DNA of 64,000 bases from Vibrio nigripulchritudo ATCC 27043 (GCF_000222685.1 NZ_AFWJ01000001.1:62001-126000), one strand, 5' to 3'; counted from the first letter of the stretch, positions 1 through 12,065 are shown. Notes: generated by a model from the letters alone, not told the origin. Translations and numbers: made by a program.

Positions 1-104
1 TAATGTCTGTTGCCGTTGCCATATTGATGCGAATAGACCATGAACGGCGAATGGCACAGCAACAGAATGTATCGACAAAAAAGATAAAAAATGAAACAGC
101 ATAA
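1..104 (+). CDS. ftsW: FtsW, C-terminal end only (partial)
   Basis: The first 104 bases are an open frame that enters from outside the window and stops with TAA at 102-104. The tail is short, charged and Lys/Gln-rich after a hydrophobic stretch (VAVAILMRI), as expected for the cytoplasmic end of the FtsW lipid II polymerase. It overlaps the start of murG by 14 bases, the usual ftsW-murG order of the division/cell-wall cluster. Only about 33 residues are visible, so the name rests mainly on gene order. Confidence 0.75.
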   Translation, partial: MSVAVAILMRIDHERRMAQQQNVSTKKIKNETA

Positions 105-1155
105 GAGATTACTGGTGATGGCTGGCGGTACCGGAGGACACGTCTTTCCGGGCTTGGCAGTAGCCAAATGCTTACAAGAACAAGGATGGGAAATTCGTTG
201 GCTTGGAACGGCGGATCGAATGGAAGCTGACCTTGTGCCAAAGCATGGTATTGAAATTGACTTTATTAAGGTGAAGGGGCTTCGTGGGCAAGGCATCCTC
301 AAGCTGATCAAAGCACCTTTTCAGATCCTGAATGCCATATTTCAAGCTAAGAAACACATAAAAGCCTGGCAGCCAGACGTAGTGCTCGGCATGGGGGGCT
401 ACGTGAGTGGTCCTGGTGGTGTGGCTGCATGGATGTCTGGTATCCCCCTTGTTCTTCATGAACAAAATGCGGTTGCTGGATTAACGAATCAATGGCTTTC
501 AAAAATTGCTACTAAGGTCTTTCAGGCCTTTCCGGGAGCATTCAAAGATGTACCCGTGGTGGGTAACCCAGTCAGACAGGACGTTATTGCCATCAACTCT
601 CCAGAGTCTCGACTGGAAACGCGTGTAGGAGACATCCGAATCTTGGTTATGGGTGGTAGCCAGGGCGCTCGAATTCTGAATACTACACTACCAGAATCAG
701 CCAAATTGCTTGGTGACGGCTTTACCATTCGTCATCAGGCTGGTAAAGGCAATCAAGAGTCAGTCAAGGCTGACTATGAAAAAGCCGGTATTCAGGCAGA
801 GGTGACGGAGTTCATTGATAACGTATCTGCTGCCTATGAGTGGGCAGATCTTGTGGTTTGCCGCTCTGGAGCGCTAACCGTATCTGAAATCTCTGCGGCG
901 GGTGTAGGGGCTATTTTCATTCCTTTCATGCACAAAGATCGCCAGCAAGCTCTGAATGCCGATCATCTTGTGGAAGCTGGTGCAGCCCAGATGATTGAAC
1001 AGCCTGACTTAACTGCCGAAAAACTGACTGATGCGATTAGGCAGTTAGACCGCAATGCTTTGTCTGAAATGGCAATCAAGGCACGTGAAGCCGCAAAACC
1101 AAACGCCGATCAAGAAGTGGCTCAAGCCATCGCCCAACTGACACAAAAATCGTAA
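91..1155 (+). CDS. murG: MurG, UDP-GlcNAc:lipid I N-acetylglucosaminyltransferase
   Basis: MurG adds GlcNAc from UDP-GlcNAc to lipid I on the inner face of the membrane, giving lipid II for peptidoglycan. The 354-residue product has the family length. The glycine-rich loop [10 protein letters not shown] lies at residues 12-21, HEQNAVAG near residue 123, and the C-terminal donor-binding region ([10 protein letters not shown]) near residue 260, so both Rossmann-type domains are present. It overlaps the ftsW end by 14 bases and is followed 21 bases later by murC, so the genes are probably co-transcribed and translationally coupled. Confidence 0.97.
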   Translation: MKQHKRLLVMAGGTGGHVFPGLAVAKCLQEQGWEIRWLGTADRMEADLVPKHGIEIDFIKVKGLRGQGILKLIKAPFQILNAIFQAKKHIKAWQPDVVLGMGGYVSGPGGVAAWMSGIPLVLHEQNAVAGLTNQWLSKIATKVFQAFPGAFKDVPVVGNPVRQDVIAINSPESRLETRVGDIRILVMGGSQGARILNTTLPESAKLLGDGFTIRHQAGKGNQESVKADYEKAGIQAEVTEFIDNVSAAYEWADLVVCRSGALTVSEISAAGVGAIFIPFMHKDRQQALNADHLVEAGAAQMIEQPDLTAEKLTDAIRQLDRNALSEMAIKAREAAKPNADQEVAQAIAQLTQKS

Positions 1156-1176
1156 ACCGATAAAGAGAAATCACCT

Positions 1177-2640
1177 ATGACAATCGAACACAATCAAGAT
1201 ATCTCTCAAATCCGCGCAATGGTGCCTGAAATGAGAAGGGTGAAGTCCATTCACTTTGTCGGTATCGGTGGTGCGGGTATGAGTGGAATTGCCGAAGTGC
1301 TGCTAAACGAAGGCTACCATATTTCCGGCTCCGATCTGGCTGAAAACCCAGTGACTGAAAGACTGAGCAGCAAAGGTGCCACTATCTATTTTGGTCACGA
1401 TGCGAGTAACGTTGAAAAAGCCAGTGTCGTGGTTGTTTCAACCGCCATTTCTCAGGAAAACCCGGAGCTTGTAGCCGCTAAAGAAAGGCGCATCCCGGTG
1501 GTACGCCGTGCTGAAATGCTGGCTGAGTTAATGCGTTTTCGACATGGGATTGCTGTCGCTGGTACTCACGGTAAAACCACCACGACGGCTTTAGTGACAC
1601 AAATTTATTCGGAAGCGGGTCTCGATCCTACGTTTGTTAACGGCGGGCTGGTGAAAAGCGCAGGAACCAATGCACGCTTGGGCTCAAGCCGTATCCTGAT
1701 TGCTGAAGCCGACGAAAGTGATGCATCCTTCCTACACCTTCAACCTATGGTGAGCATTGTCACCAACATTGAAGCCGACCATATGGATACCTATGGTGGC
1801 GATTTTGAAACGCTTAAACAAACCTTCATCGACTTCCTTCACAATTTGCCTTTCTATGGTCAGGCTATCATGTGCATTGACGATCCTGTGGTTCGCGAAC
1901 TGATTCCGAGCGTCAGTCGTCAGGTAATTACGTATGGTTTCTCAGAAGATGCAGACGTTCGCATAGAAAATTACCGCCAGGAAGGGCAGCAAGGTAAGTT
2001 CACTGTTGTTCGCCAAGGGAAAGCGGATTTGGATATTACTCTGAATATCCCGGGTAAACACAATGCTTTGAATGCTTCCGCTGCGATTGCGGTTGCAACG
2101 GAAGATGATGTGTCTGATGACGCGATTTTAAAGGCGATGGCGGGTACTCAGGGTACTGGTCGACGCTTTGATCATCTTGGTGAATTCGAAACAGGAAATG
2201 GTGTCGCTATGCTGGTGGACGATTACGGTCACCACCCTAGTGAAGTCGATGTCACCATTCAGGCAGCACGAGCTGGTTGGGAAGATAAACGCCTTGTCAT
2301 GGTGTTTCAGCCGCATCGATACAGCCGAACTCGTGACTTATACGATGATTTTGCTAATGTTTTAGAGAAGGTGGATGTATTGCTCATGCTGGATGTGTAT
2401 TCAGCAGGTGAAGCGCCAATTGCGGGTGCTGATGGGCGCTCACTGTGCCGAACCATCCGAAGCAGAGGAAAAATCGATCCTATTTTTGTCCCGGACAGAG
2501 ACAGTTTGCCAAGCGTTCTTGCCAATGTAATCCAAGAAGGCGATCTGGTTTTGACTCAAGGTGCGGGAGATGTGGGTAAGGTTGCCAAGGAACTAGAACG
2601 CTTAGAGTTGAACGTGGAACGTATGGGCGAGAGCCAGTAG
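1177..2640 (+). CDS. murC: MurC, UDP-N-acetylmuramate--L-alanine ligase
   Basis: MurC uses ATP to join L-alanine to UDP-MurNAc, the first step of the stem peptide, in the cytoplasm. The 487-residue protein shows the N-terminal nucleotide loop GIGGAGMSG (about residues 29-37), the Mur ligase ATP motif GTHGKTTTT (about 128-136) and the downstream HHPSE and HRYSR motifs. ATG at 1177 follows AAAGAGAAA, an acceptable ribosome-binding site. It lies between murG and ftsQ. No ddl gene (D-Ala-D-Ala ligase) follows, unlike Escherichia coli; this agrees with the usual Vibrio cluster. Confidence 0.97.
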   Translation: MTIEHNQDISQIRAMVPEMRRVKSIHFVGIGGAGMSGIAEVLLNEGYHISGSDLAENPVTERLSSKGATIYFGHDASNVEKASVVVVSTAISQENPELVAAKERRIPVVRRAEMLAELMRFRHGIAVAGTHGKTTTTALVTQIYSEAGLDPTFVNGGLVKSAGTNARLGSSRILIAEADESDASFLHLQPMVSIVTNIEADHMDTYGGDFETLKQTFIDFLHNLPFYGQAIMCIDDPVVRELIPSVSRQVITYGFSEDADVRIENYRQEGQQGKFTVVRQGKADLDITLNIPGKHNALNASAAIAVATEDDVSDDAILKAMAGTQGTGRRFDHLGEFETGNGVAMLVDDYGHHPSEVDVTIQAARAGWEDKRLVMVFQPHRYSRTRDLYDDFANVLEKVDVLLMLDVYSAGEAPIAGADGRSLCRTIRSRGKIDPIFVPDRDSLPSVLANVIQEGDLVLTQGAGDVGKVAKELERLELNVERMGESQ

Positions 2641-2831
2641 CCAAGCCGTTAATTCGCCTGTTTTTTGTCCGGTGTGTCACACTAGACCATATTTATTTCT
2701 ATGGTTAATGGACTATGGGATAGCGGTCAGTATAATCGCTAGTTTGAGTAAATCAGGCGAATGATCTTTGGTTTTTGGATGTTCTGCTCCGAATTGAATA
2801 AGAATATCGTGAAAAAGTCGATTGCATTGGT

Positions 2832-3620
2832 ATGTACTCAGTGAGCCAGGAAAACGAAATAGAAGCGTACGACATCGTCGCAGACAAAACCTCGCCAAAC
2901 TGGTGGGGGCTGAGTTTCTTGGTGATCGTGGTCTTGTTTATCGGCTGGCTGCTCTTTTCAACTTTAAACTGGATGTTGGATGAGCAACGGTTGCCATTAT
3001 CGAAGTTGGTTTTGCAAGGTGAGTTAACCCATGTGAAGGCAGAGAATGTACAAAGTGCATTCGCATCTCTGGAACATATCGGTACGTTTATGTCCCAAGA
3101 CGTCGACCAACTTCAAGATGCACTGTTAACGTTACCTTGGGTTTCTCACGTTTCGATTCGTAAACAGTGGCCAGACACGGTAAAAGTGTATCTGGTTGAA
3201 CATGAAGCGCAGGCCATCTGGAATGGCATTTCCATGTTGAACATGGAAGGCAATGTTTTTAACGCCGATATTGCAGAACTGACAAACGATAAGATTAAAC
3301 TCTACGGTCCCGAAGGGAGCCACCATCAAGTTTTGGAAGCGTGGCATAAAATTCAGGCGCAATTGAATCCAATAGACTTAGAGGTTTCTTCGGTTTTACT
3401 GAACGACAGGCGAGCTTGGCAAGTGATTTTGACCAGTGGGATACGCCTGGAGTTGGGAAAAGAATCACTTATTGAACGAATAGCACGTTTTGTTGCGCTT
3501 TATCAAAAGCTTGGTTCAAAATCGCAACAGATTAGTCATATCGACTTACGATATGATACGGGAGCGGCAATTGGTTGGTTTCCAGATCAGGATTTAGTAC
3601 AAGAGAGCACAGATGACTAA
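2832..3620 (+). CDS. ftsQ: FtsQ, cell division protein
   Basis: FtsQ is a bitopic inner-membrane divisome protein that links FtsA/FtsK to FtsL/FtsB. The 262-residue product has a short cytoplasmic N-terminus, one membrane span at about residues 24-48, then a POTRA domain (about 55-125) and a beta domain in the periplasm. The gene overlaps ftsA by 8 bases. The start is not marked by a good ribosome-binding site; ATG at 2832 is used because the upstream frame offers nothing better, and GTG four codons in is an alternative. About 190 bases separate it from murC, enough for a local promoter. Confidence 0.93.
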   Translation: MYSVSQENEIEAYDIVADKTSPNWWGLSFLVIVVLFIGWLLFSTLNWMLDEQRLPLSKLVLQGELTHVKAENVQSAFASLEHIGTFMSQDVDQLQDALLTLPWVSHVSIRKQWPDTVKVYLVEHEAQAIWNGISMLNMEGNVFNADIAELTNDKIKLYGPEGSHHQVLEAWHKIQAQLNPIDLEVSSVLLNDRRAWQVILTSGIRLELGKESLIERIARFVALYQKLGSKSQQISHIDLRYDTGAAIGWFPDQDLVQESTDD

Positions 3621-4878
3621 AACCACAGATGACAACATCATTGTTGGTCTTGATATTGGTACTGCGACCGTTTCCGCCTTGGTAGGTGAATGCCTGCCAG
3701 ATGGACAGATAAATATTATTGGCGCTGGGACCAGTCCGTCCAGAGGCATGGACAAAGGTGGCGTCAACGATCTTGAATCTGTGGTTAAGTCAGTACAGCG
3801 AGCTATTGATCAAGCGGAACTCATGGCGGAATGCCAGATCAGCAAAGTATTTATTTCACTTTCTGGTCGACACATCGCCAGCCGTATTGAAAAAGGCATG
3901 GGGACAATTTCAGACGAAGAAGTGTCCCAAGACGATATGGATCGGGCGATCCACACTGCAAAGTCGATAAAAATCGGCGACGAGCAGCGAATTTTACATG
4001 TAATTCCTCAAGAATTTACTATTGATTACCAAGAAGGCATTAAGAACCCGCTTGGATTATCAGGAGTAAGAATGGAGGTAAGCGTTCATCTGATTTCTTG
4101 CCACAACGACATGGCGAGAAATATCATAAAAGCAGTTGAGCGTTGCGGATTGAAAGTCGAGCAGTTGGTTTTCTCTGGTCTCGCATCAAGTAATGCGGTC
4201 ATTACAGAGGATGAACGAGAGCTCGGCGTTTGTGTCGTCGATATTGGTGCGGGCACTATGGACGTATCGATATGGACGGGCGGTGCATTAAGGCATACAG
4301 AAGTCTTTTCTTATGCTGGAAACGCCGTAACAAGCGACATCGCATTTGCTTTTGGTACTCCTGTCAGCGATGCTGAAGAGATAAAAGTGAAATACGGTTG
4401 CGCATTAAGTGAGCTTGTTTCCAAAGATGACACAGTAAATGTGCCAAGCGTTGGAGGAAGACCATCGCGAAGTTTGCAACGGCAAACACTATCCGAAGTG
4501 ATAGAGCCCAGATATACTGAACTTATGGGCTTGGTAAACCAGACCATAGATACGGTTCAGGATAAACTCCGAGCTGAGGGCATTAAACACCACTTGGCAG
4601 CCGGGGTTGTATTAACGGGCGGAGCCTCACAAATTGAAGGGATTGTGGAATGTGCTGAAAGGGTATTCCGCAACCAGGTTAGAGTAGGTAAGCCTCTGGA
4701 AGTCAGCGGTCTTACCGATTACGTAAAAGCGCCGTATCATTCTACGGCAGTTGGATTACTTCATTACGCAAAGGACAGTCAATTCTCTGAAGAAGGTGAC
4801 TATAACGAACCTAAGCGACAAAATAATGTCACTGGGTTGTTTCAGAAAATGCGTAATTGGATACAGAAAGAGTTTTAA
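3613..4878 (+). CDS. ftsA: FtsA, actin-like cell division protein
   Basis: FtsA is the actin-fold ATPase that tethers FtsZ to the membrane and recruits later divisome proteins. The 421-residue protein starts with the phosphate-1 loop region (GLDIGTATVSALVGE, residues 12-26), has the phosphate-2 segment VVDIGAGTMDVSIW and the adenosine motif TGGASQIEG. It ends in an amphipathic basic/aromatic helix (MRNWIQKEF), the membrane-targeting tail. It overlaps ftsQ by 8 bases and is followed 30 bases later by ftsZ. Confidence 0.97.
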   Translation: MTKTTDDNIIVGLDIGTATVSALVGECLPDGQINIIGAGTSPSRGMDKGGVNDLESVVKSVQRAIDQAELMAECQISKVFISLSGRHIASRIEKGMGTISDEEVSQDDMDRAIHTAKSIKIGDEQRILHVIPQEFTIDYQEGIKNPLGLSGVRMEVSVHLISCHNDMARNIIKAVERCGLKVEQLVFSGLASSNAVITEDERELGVCVVDIGAGTMDVSIWTGGALRHTEVFSYAGNAVTSDIAFAFGTPVSDAEEIKVKYGCALSELVSKDDTVNVPSVGGRPSRSLQRQTLSEVIEPRYTELMGLVNQTIDTVQDKLRAEGIKHHLAAGVVLTGGASQIEGIVECAERVFRNQVRVGKPLEVSGLTDYVKAPYHSTAVGLLHYAKDSQFSEEGDYNEPKRQNNVTGLFQKMRNWIQKEF

Positions 4879-4908
4879 CCTGAGAAACAGGAAAAACGGA
4901 GATAACAA

Positions 4909-6141
4909 ATGTTTGAACCGATGATGGAAATGTCTGACGATGCTGTAATTAAAGTCGTTGGAGTTGGTGGTGGCGGTGGTAACGCCGTCGAGCACATGGT
5001 ACGTGAATCTATTGAAGGCGTGGAATTCATCAGTGTCAACACAGATGCTCAAGCACTTCGTAAAACAAGCGTCAGCAGTGTCATTCAGATTGGTGGTGAC
5101 ATCACTAAAGGTCTGGGTGCGGGCGCAAACCCTCAGGTTGGTCGTGAAGCGGCTTTAGAAGACAGAGACAGACTTAAAGAAATTCTCACCGGTGCCGATA
5201 TGGTATTTATAGCAGCCGGTATGGGCGGTGGTACAGGTACAGGTGCAGCACCAGTAATTGCGGAGGTCGCAAAAGAGCTGGGCATTCTAACTGTAGCCGT
5301 TGTAACTAAACCGTTTGGTTTCGAAGGTAAAAAGCGTCTGGCTTTTGCCGAGCAGGGTATCGAAGAGCTTTCGAAGCATGTTGATTCTCTAATTACGATT
5401 CCAAATGAGAAGCTGCTTAAAGTACTGGGACGTGGTGTCACTTTACTTGAAGCGTTTGCGAGCGCGAATGACGTGCTGAAAAATGCTGTTCAAGGTATTG
5501 CAGAACTGATTACTCGCCCTGGCATGATTAACGTCGACTTCGCAGACGTTCGTACTGTGATGTCTGAAATGGGTCATGCAATGATGGGTAGCGGTGTTTC
5601 CAAAGGGGAAGATCGTGCAGAAGAAGCGGCAGAGACGGCAATTTCTAGCCCTCTTCTTGAAGACATTGATTTGGCAGGCGCGCGCGGTGTTCTTGTGAAT
5701 ATCACTGCAGGTTTGGATATGCGTCTGGACGAATTCGAAACTGTCGGTAATACTGTAAAAGCGTTTGCATCTGACAATGCGACGGTGGTTATCGGTACAT
5801 CTCTGGACCCAGATATGACTGATGAAATCCGCGTAACGGTCGTTGCAACCGGAATTGGTAACGAGAAAAAGCCAGAAATTACTTTAGTAACAGGGGCTTC
5901 GAAACCACAAAACACCACGCCAGCTCAACAAGCGTCTGCTCCGGCAGCCAAAGTTGAAGAAAAAACGGCACAGCCTTTGCAAGCAAATAACTTGCCGAAA
6001 GGTGATGAGGTGAAGAGTCAGCCTGCAGCGCCAGCTAACCCTTCTACTCCTGCTCAAAGTGGTGCAAACACTGCACCTAAGCAAGAGAAAGAAAACGGTT
6101 ACTTGGACATTCCAGCGTTCTTAAGACGCCAAGCTGACTGA
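4909..6141 (+). CDS. ftsZ: FtsZ, tubulin-like division GTPase
   Basis: FtsZ polymerises with GTP into the cytokinetic ring. The tubulin signature [12 protein letters not shown] lies at about residues 105-116. The conserved core runs to about residue 320 and is followed by an Ala/Pro/Gln-rich linker of some 75 residues. The last residues ([13 protein letters not shown]) are the conserved tail that binds FtsA, ZipA and MinC. Total length is 410, longer than the E. coli protein because of the linker. ATG at 4909 follows the ribosome-binding site CGGAGATAACAA. Confidence 0.99.
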   Translation: MFEPMMEMSDDAVIKVVGVGGGGGNAVEHMVRESIEGVEFISVNTDAQALRKTSVSSVIQIGGDITKGLGAGANPQVGREAALEDRDRLKEILTGADMVFIAAGMGGGTGTGAAPVIAEVAKELGILTVAVVTKPFGFEGKKRLAFAEQGIEELSKHVDSLITIPNEKLLKVLGRGVTLLEAFASANDVLKNAVQGIAELITRPGMINVDFADVRTVMSEMGHAMMGSGVSKGEDRAEEAAETAISSPLLEDIDLAGARGVLVNITAGLDMRLDEFETVGNTVKAFASDNATVVIGTSLDPDMTDEIRVTVVATGIGNEKKPEITLVTGASKPQNTTPAQQASAPAAKVEEKTAQPLQANNLPKGDEVKSQPAAPANPSTPAQSGANTAPKQEKENGYLDIPAFLRRQAD

Positions 6142-6237
6142 TTATTGTACGAAAATATTGATATTCGTCAGAAACGTGGTAGCATGTGCGGTCGAATTTT
6201 ACGGTCGCACAGGCTGTATGCGCAGTAGGGGTAGGTA

Positions 6238-7155
6238 ATGATCAGACAAAGAACTCTGAAAGAGATGGTGAAAACAACCGGAGTGGGATTACACTCGGGT
6301 AGAAAAGTCACACTTACTCTTCGTCCAGCTCCGGCAAACACAGGGGTTATCTATCGCAGAACGGATATGAATCCACCTGTTGATTTCCCAGCCGATCCAG
6401 AATCCGTTCGCGACACCATGCTTTGTACCGCACTGGTTAACGACGACGGTATCCGTATCTCAACCGTTGAGCACCTAAATGCCGCACTTGCTGGTATGGG
6501 TATCGACAACGTTATCGTTGAAGTAGACGCTCCAGAGATTCCTATTATGGATGGCAGTGCGAGCCCGTTTGTTTACCTACTTCAATCAGCTGGCATCGAA
6601 ACACTAAACGCTCCTAAGCGATTTATTCGTATTAAGAAGAAAATCCGCGTAGAAGATGGCGATAAGTGGGCTGAATTGGTTCCGCATGATGGTTTCCGCA
6701 TGGATTTCGAAATTGAATTCGACCACCCTGCGATTGAATCTGATGAACAGCACCTACTTTTCGATTTCTCTTCTCAGGCGTTTGTCAAAGACATTTCAAG
6801 AGCTCGTACTTTCGGTTTCATGAAAGATATTGAGTACTTGCAATCTCAAAACCTATGTTTAGGTGGTAGCTTTGACTGTGCCATCGTTTTGGATGAATAC
6901 CGCATTCTCAACGAAGAAGGTCTGCGTTTCCACAACGAGTTTGTGGTGCACAAAGTACTGGATGCTATCGGTGACCTGTACATGTGCGGTCACAGCATTG
7001 TTGGTGAGTTGCGTGCTTACAAATCAGGGCATGCTCTAAACAATAAAGTCTTGCGTGCAGTGCTAGCCGATCAGGAAGCTTGGGAATGGGCAACCTTCGA
7101 AGAAGAAGCAGGCTCACCAGTTGCTTTCGGTGAACCAAATATGGTTTTGGCGTAA
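6238..7155 (+). CDS. lpxC: LpxC, UDP-3-O-acyl-GlcNAc deacetylase
   Basis: LpxC is the zinc-dependent committed step of lipid A synthesis: it removes the acetyl group from UDP-3-O-acyl-GlcNAc. The 305-residue protein has the normal length. Zinc-ligand regions are visible as VEHLNAAL near residue 78 and [17 protein letters not shown] near residue 237. The start follows GTAGGTA. The 96-base gap after ftsZ holds only a weak 6-bp hairpin (TGTGCG/CGCACA), so co-transcription with ftsZ is possible. A strong terminator follows. Confidence 0.98.
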   Translation: MIRQRTLKEMVKTTGVGLHSGRKVTLTLRPAPANTGVIYRRTDMNPPVDFPADPESVRDTMLCTALVNDDGIRISTVEHLNAALAGMGIDNVIVEVDAPEIPIMDGSASPFVYLLQSAGIETLNAPKRFIRIKKKIRVEDGDKWAELVPHDGFRMDFEIEFDHPAIESDEQHLLFDFSSQAFVKDISRARTFGFMKDIEYLQSQNLCLGGSFDCAIVLDEYRILNEEGLRFHNEFVVHKVLDAIGDLYMCGHSIVGELRAYKSGHALNNKVLRAVLADQEAWEWATFEEEAGSPVAFGEPNMVLA

Positions 7156-7172
7156 GCTTAAGACAGAATTAG

Positions 7173-7204
7173 AAAAGCCGAGCAGAAGAAGCTCGGCTTT
7201 TTTG
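7173..7204. terminator. Rho-independent terminator after lpxC, probably bidirectional
   Basis: An 11-bp stem (AAAAGCCGAGC paired with GCTCGGCTTTT) with a short loop is followed by a T run on the plus strand. The A run on its left gives TTTT on the minus strand too, so it can also end transcription of the convergent dciA gene. Confidence 0.9.
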
Positions 7205-7219
7205 TGTCTTAAATTTGTA

Positions 7220-7690
7220 TTATGACTGCTTATTTTTTTCCGCAAGCTTGGCAATATTTTCCAGCCGTTGTTTGATCTTTGGTGTTGCTGAAGGCATGTT
7301 GGCTGTGGTCTTTAGAAACTCCGCAGCAACTTCAGAAACGGGCACCTCTTGCCACTCTTCATCTTTTTCCTGATGTACTTGCCCTCGATAAAGGGCGGGG
7401 TTGATTCGAATTTCCACCCCCATTAACTTCGCATAGCCTTTAGATCGAAGCTGACTCAGGATGTTCAACCTGTCGTAATTCAGCTTCATCTGCACCGATG
7501 CACTGGCAGCCTCAATCACCAGGTGATTATCTTTGATATTGGCCGCACGACAATGCTCCAGCAAACTGGGAGCTAGAATAGATTTGAGCACAGTATTTAA
7601 GTCATTAATTTGACGTGCGTGCTCTTGCAACTTGCTCAACTGCTGGGACTCAAGTAAATCTTTTGTCAGGGTTGGGCGGTGATCGCGCAT
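7220..7690 (-). CDS. dciA: DciA-type replicative helicase loader (DUF721)
   Basis: The 156-residue product is a DUF721/DciA family protein: a basic N-terminal segment and a compact alpha/beta region (about residues 25-110, with HLVIEAASASVQMKL). DciA helps load the DnaB helicase in bacteria without the phage-derived DnaC; Vibrio is a known example. The start is set at ATG 7690 because TAAAGAGGTGG lies just upstream; the frame stays open for 16 more codons but without support. It is divergent from secA and convergent with lpxC. Confidence 0.85.
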   Translation of the reverse strand: MRDHRPTLTKDLLESQQLSKLQEHARQINDLNTVLKSILAPSLLEHCRAANIKDNHLVIEAASASVQMKLNYDRLNILSQLRSKGYAKLMGVEIRINPALYRGQVHQEKDEEWQEVPVSEVAAEFLKTTANMPSATPKIKQRLENIAKLAEKNKQS

Positions 7691-8042
7691 AGCCACCTCT
7701 TTACAACGGTTTTGTCGAGAGTGTAGAGCACAAGTCAAGGAATACCAAGCTTCTTAGAGTTACTTGGGCATACGTATCAAGGAAACTTGAGGGTTTCTTG
7801 CTCGAACACCGAATTTTTCTATACCTGTCTCAAACAATTGCTATTAGCCGTGGTTGTCAACAAGAGAATCCCTTAATATACGTGCCAAATTCGAAAATTA
7901 GGATTGGCGCTTGAATTTCCATTAAGCCGCCTCAATATTCTTACAAACATGATGTATCTCAGTATTCTTAGTTTGGAACTGGTAGAGACTGATAGTTACA
8001 AGGATAGATCGAGCACGATCTAAACAGAGAGATTCACTGAAA
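7691..8042. promoter_or_regulatory. dciA-secA divergent intergenic region, no secM
   Basis: This 352-base region separates dciA (-) from secA (+). No reading frame resembling the SecM secretion monitor, which precedes secA in E. coli, is present. A possible plus-strand promoter is TTGCTC at 7798-7803 and TATACC at 7820-7825 (16-base spacing), which would give a leader of about 210 bases. A small inverted repeat (AGATCG 8006-8011, CGATCT 8016-8021) sits shortly upstream of the secA ribosome-binding site. The promoter call is inference from hexamer similarity only. Confidence 0.35.
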
Positions 8043-10766
8043 ATGATAACTAAGCTACTGACAAAAGTGATTGGCAGCCGCAATGACCGAACTCTGCGTC
8101 GCCTGAGAAAAATAGTTAAAGAAATTAATAATTACGAGCCAGAGTTTGAAGCGCTATCCGATGAAGAACTGAAAGCGAAAACCGTTGAGTTTCGTGAGCG
8201 TCTAGAAAAAGGTGATACTCTAGACAGCCTTCTACCAGAAGCTTTTGCGACGGTTCGTGAAGCGTCTAAACGTGTTTACGGCATGCGCCATTTCGACGTT
8301 CAGTTGATTGGTGGTATGGTTCTTAACAGCGGTCAAATCGCAGAGATGCGTACTGGTGAAGGTAAAACGCTAACGGCGACCTTGCCAGCCTACCTAAACG
8401 CACTACCTGGTAAAGGTGTTCACATTGTAACGGTGAACGACTACCTGGCTTCCCGTGATGCGGAAACTAACCGCCCATTATTTGAATTCCTTGGTATGAC
8501 CGTTGGCGTCAACGTACCAAACATGCCTCCAATGGCGAAAAAAGAAGCTTACCAGGCAGACATCCTATACGGGACAAACAACGAATTTGGTTTCGACTAC
8601 CTACGTGACAACATGGCTTTCCGCAGTGAAGATCGTGTTCAACGCGAGCGTTTCTTTGCGGTAGTCGATGAGGTGGACTCCATCCTAATCGATGAAGCGC
8701 GTACACCTCTTATTATCTCTGGTCCTGCTGAAGACAGCTCTGATCTTTACACACGAATCAACACGCTCATTCCTCACCTTGTTCGTCAGGAAAAGGAAGA
8801 TACCGAAGAATACCGTGGTGATGGTCACTACACCTTGGACGAGAAATCAAAGCAGGTGCACCTAACCGAAAATGGTCAGGAGTTTGTTGAAGAACTGATG
8901 ATCAAAAACGGTTTGATGGAAGAAGGCGATACGCTTTACTCACCAACAAACATCAGCTTGCTTCACCATGTGAATGCCGCATTGCGTGCTCACGTATTGT
9001 TTGAGCGCAACGTTGACTACATCGTTAATGAAGATGATGAAGTTGTGATTGTTGACGAACATACTGGTCGTACAATGCCTGGTCGTCGCTGGTCTGAAGG
9101 TCTTCATCAAGCAGTTGAGGCAAAAGAAGGCGTTAAGATTCAAAATGAAAACCAAACGCTGGCTTCCATCACTTTCCAGAATTTCTTCCGTCTGTATGAA
9201 AAGCTTTCAGGCATGACAGGTACAGCTGATACCGAAGCATTCGAATTCCAGTCTATTTACGGTCTGGAAACTGTGGTTATCCCAACCAACAAACCGATGA
9301 TTCGTGATGACATGCCGGATGTCGTTTACCGCACCGAAACAGAGAAATTCAACGCTATCATTGAAGACATCAAAGAACGAGTCGCGAAGGGTCAGCCATC
9401 GCTGGTAGGTACGGTTTCCATAGAAAAGTCGGAATTGCTATCTAACGCGCTGAAGAAAGCCAAAATTAAGCACAACGTTCTTAACGCTAAGTTCCACGAG
9501 AAAGAAGCAGAGATTGTCGCAGAAGCGGGTACACCGGGTGCGGTTACCATCGCAACCAACATGGCTGGTCGTGGTACTGACATCGTGTTGGGTGGTAGCT
9601 GGCAGGCGAAGCTAGATAAGCTGGATAACCCATCTCAAGAGCAGATTGAACAAATCAAAGCAGACTGGAAAGAAGTTCACGACAAAGTGCTTGAAGCGGG
9701 TGGTCTGCATATCATTGGTACAGAGCGTCATGAATCTCGTCGTATCGATAACCAGTTGCGTGGTCGTTCTGGTCGTCAGGGTGATGCTGGTTCTTCTCGT
9801 TTCTACCTGTCGATGGAAGATTCCCTACTGCGTATCTTTACCTCTGATCGTATGGCCAGCCTTATCCAAAGTGGTATGGAAGAAGGTGAAGCGATCGAAA
9901 GTAAGATGTTGTCTCGCTCAATCGAAAAAGCACAGCGTAAAGTGGAAGGTCGTAACTTCGACATCCGTAAACAGCTTCTTGAGTTTGATGACGTTGCCAA
10001 TGATCAGCGTAAGGTAGTGTACGAACTGCGTGATGAACTGATGAACGTTGACGACATCAGTGACATGATCGAACAAAACCGTGAGGACGTGTTCGATAGC
10101 GTCATCAACGAATACATTCCACCACAATCTCTGGAGGATATGTGGGATGTTAAAGGTCTTGAAGATCGCCTGAAAGCAGACTTCGATTTGGAAATGCCAA
10201 TTCAGAGCTGGTTGGACGAAGACGACAAACTGTACGAAGAAGCGCTACGTGAGAAGATCCTTGCGACAGCAGTTGAAGTATACAAAGAGAAAGAAGGCGT
10301 GGTGGGTGAGAACATTCTTCGCAACTTCGAAAAATCTGTGATGCTTCAAACTCTGGATACGCTTTGGAAAGAGCACCTGGCGGCAATGGATCACTTGCGT
10401 CAGGGTATTCACCTTCGTGGCTACGCTCAGAAGAACCCGAAGCAAGAGTACAAGCGTGAATCGTTTGAGTTGTTTGAAGGTCTGCTGGACTCTCTGAAAT
10501 TCGACGTGATTACTGTATTAAGTAAAGTTCGAGTTCAGCAGGAAGAAGAAGTAGAGCGCATGGAAGCTCAGCGTCGTGCACAGGCAGAGGAAGCCGCTCG
10601 TCGAGCTCAATTCCAGCATCAGCAGGCTGAAAACCAACTCGCAGATGATGAATCTTCTGAAGGTTCACAGCAGCCAGTTCAGCGTGATGAGCGTAAAGTG
10701 GGTCGAAACGAGCCATGTCCATGTGGAAGTGGTAAGAAATACAAACAGTGTCACGGTAAGATCTAA
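8043..10766 (+). CDS. secA: SecA, preprotein translocase ATPase
   Basis: SecA drives unfolded preproteins through SecYEG with ATP. The 907-residue protein has the expected length. Walker A region [13 protein letters not shown] lies at about residues 102-114, the DEAD-type motif [15 protein letters not shown] near residue 208, the crosslinking/helicase-2 region with NMAGRGTDI near 504, and the helical scaffold after it. The last 20 residues hold the zinc-binding SEC-C motif [13 protein letters not shown], which binds SecB and phospholipid. It is preceded by a long untranslated region without secM and followed by a terminator. Confidence 0.99.
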   Translation: MITKLLTKVIGSRNDRTLRRLRKIVKEINNYEPEFEALSDEELKAKTVEFRERLEKGDTLDSLLPEAFATVREASKRVYGMRHFDVQLIGGMVLNSGQIAEMRTGEGKTLTATLPAYLNALPGKGVHIVTVNDYLASRDAETNRPLFEFLGMTVGVNVPNMPPMAKKEAYQADILYGTNNEFGFDYLRDNMAFRSEDRVQRERFFAVVDEVDSILIDEARTPLIISGPAEDSSDLYTRINTLIPHLVRQEKEDTEEYRGDGHYTLDEKSKQVHLTENGQEFVEELMIKNGLMEEGDTLYSPTNISLLHHVNAALRAHVLFERNVDYIVNEDDEVVIVDEHTGRTMPGRRWSEGLHQAVEAKEGVKIQNENQTLASITFQNFFRLYEKLSGMTGTADTEAFEFQSIYGLETVVIPTNKPMIRDDMPDVVYRTETEKFNAIIEDIKERVAKGQPSLVGTVSIEKSELLSNALKKAKIKHNVLNAKFHEKEAEIVAEAGTPGAVTIATNMAGRGTDIVLGGSWQAKLDKLDNPSQEQIEQIKADWKEVHDKVLEAGGLHIIGTERHESRRIDNQLRGRSGRQGDAGSSRFYLSMEDSLLRIFTSDRMASLIQSGMEEGEAIESKMLSRSIEKAQRKVEGRNFDIRKQLLEFDDVANDQRKVVYELRDELMNVDDISDMIEQNREDVFDSVINEYIPPQSLEDMWDVKGLEDRLKADFDLEMPIQSWLDEDDKLYEEALREKILATAVEVYKEKEGVVGENILRNFEKSVMLQTLDTLWKEHLAAMDHLRQGIHLRGYAQKNPKQEYKRESFELFEGLLDSLKFDVITVLSKVRVQQEEEVERMEAQRRAQAEEAARRAQFQHQQAENQLADDESSEGSQQPVQRDERKVGRNEPCPCGSGKKYKQCHGKI

Positions 10767-10781
10767 TTACCGTGAACCGAG

Positions 10782-10808
10782 AAAGAGCCGCAATTGCGGC
10801 TCTTTTTG
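10782..10808 (+). terminator. Rho-independent terminator after secA
   Basis: A perfect 12-bp stem (AAAGAGCCGCAA with TTGCGGCTCTTT) is followed by TTTTTG, 15 bases after the secA stop codon. Confidence 0.9.
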
Positions 10809-10878
10809 TATCTGCTTTCTGTATAAATAATAAACCTTGTTTAACTGTGGTAACTTTCTGCCCTTTACGTTACATTGA

Positions 10879-11718
<840 letters not shown>

Positions 11719-11728
11719 TTAAATAATT

Positions 11729-11752
11729 ATGCGCCAGAGCCCTCTGGCGCAT
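11729..11752 (+). terminator. Hairpin terminator after dapB
   Basis: ATGCGCCAGAG pairs with CTCTGGCGCAT across a very short loop, beginning 10 bases after the dapB stop. The following T tract is weak (TGTGTTTC), so termination may be incomplete. Confidence 0.7.
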
Positions 11753-12065
11753 TGTGTTTCTGACACAATTCTTCTCTAAATTATCTCTGCAAACCTGTCA
11801 AATTAAGCTCTGTTTTTATCGCTATTTAAGGCTTTCCGTACAAATTCCAATCTTAATGACTTAAAAATACATTTAACTGTACTGTGATGAACGTTTGCGT
11901 TTTACAACTTATGGTTTTTACATGGTTTCTGCAAAAATGACGGTAAAATTCATGAATAGTGTGTGTTTTGAGCCGACTTACAGGTAGATAAGTTACATTT
12001 ATATGGCTTTAACAGCGATTAATGTGTTTTAGCAGACAAATGATAAATTTCTTTTACTGAGAATG
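11753..12065 (+). promoter_or_regulatory. AT-rich upstream control region of carAB
   Basis: This stretch is AT-rich and holds no reading frame worth calling. It contains AACGTTTGCGT at 11890-11900, which matches one half of a PurR operator, but the other half is poorly conserved (4 of 12 consensus positions wrong over 11885-11900). In E. coli carAB is controlled by PurR, IHF and PepA/PyrH from the equivalent region, so this is a candidate regulatory zone rather than a proven one. Confidence 0.3.

Noticed and set aside
2672-2682. GTGTGTCACAC palindrome between murC and ftsQ
   Set aside because: It is short, and no convincing promoter elements or known operator match go with it.
6180-6212. Hairpin between ftsZ and lpxC as a terminator
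   Set aside because: The stem is only about 6 bp and no T tract follows; read-through into lpxC is more likely.
11885-11900. Full PurR operator upstream of carAB
   Set aside because: Only the right half matches; four of twelve consensus positions fail and it lies far from the promoter. It is mentioned as weak within the region entry and not called as a site.
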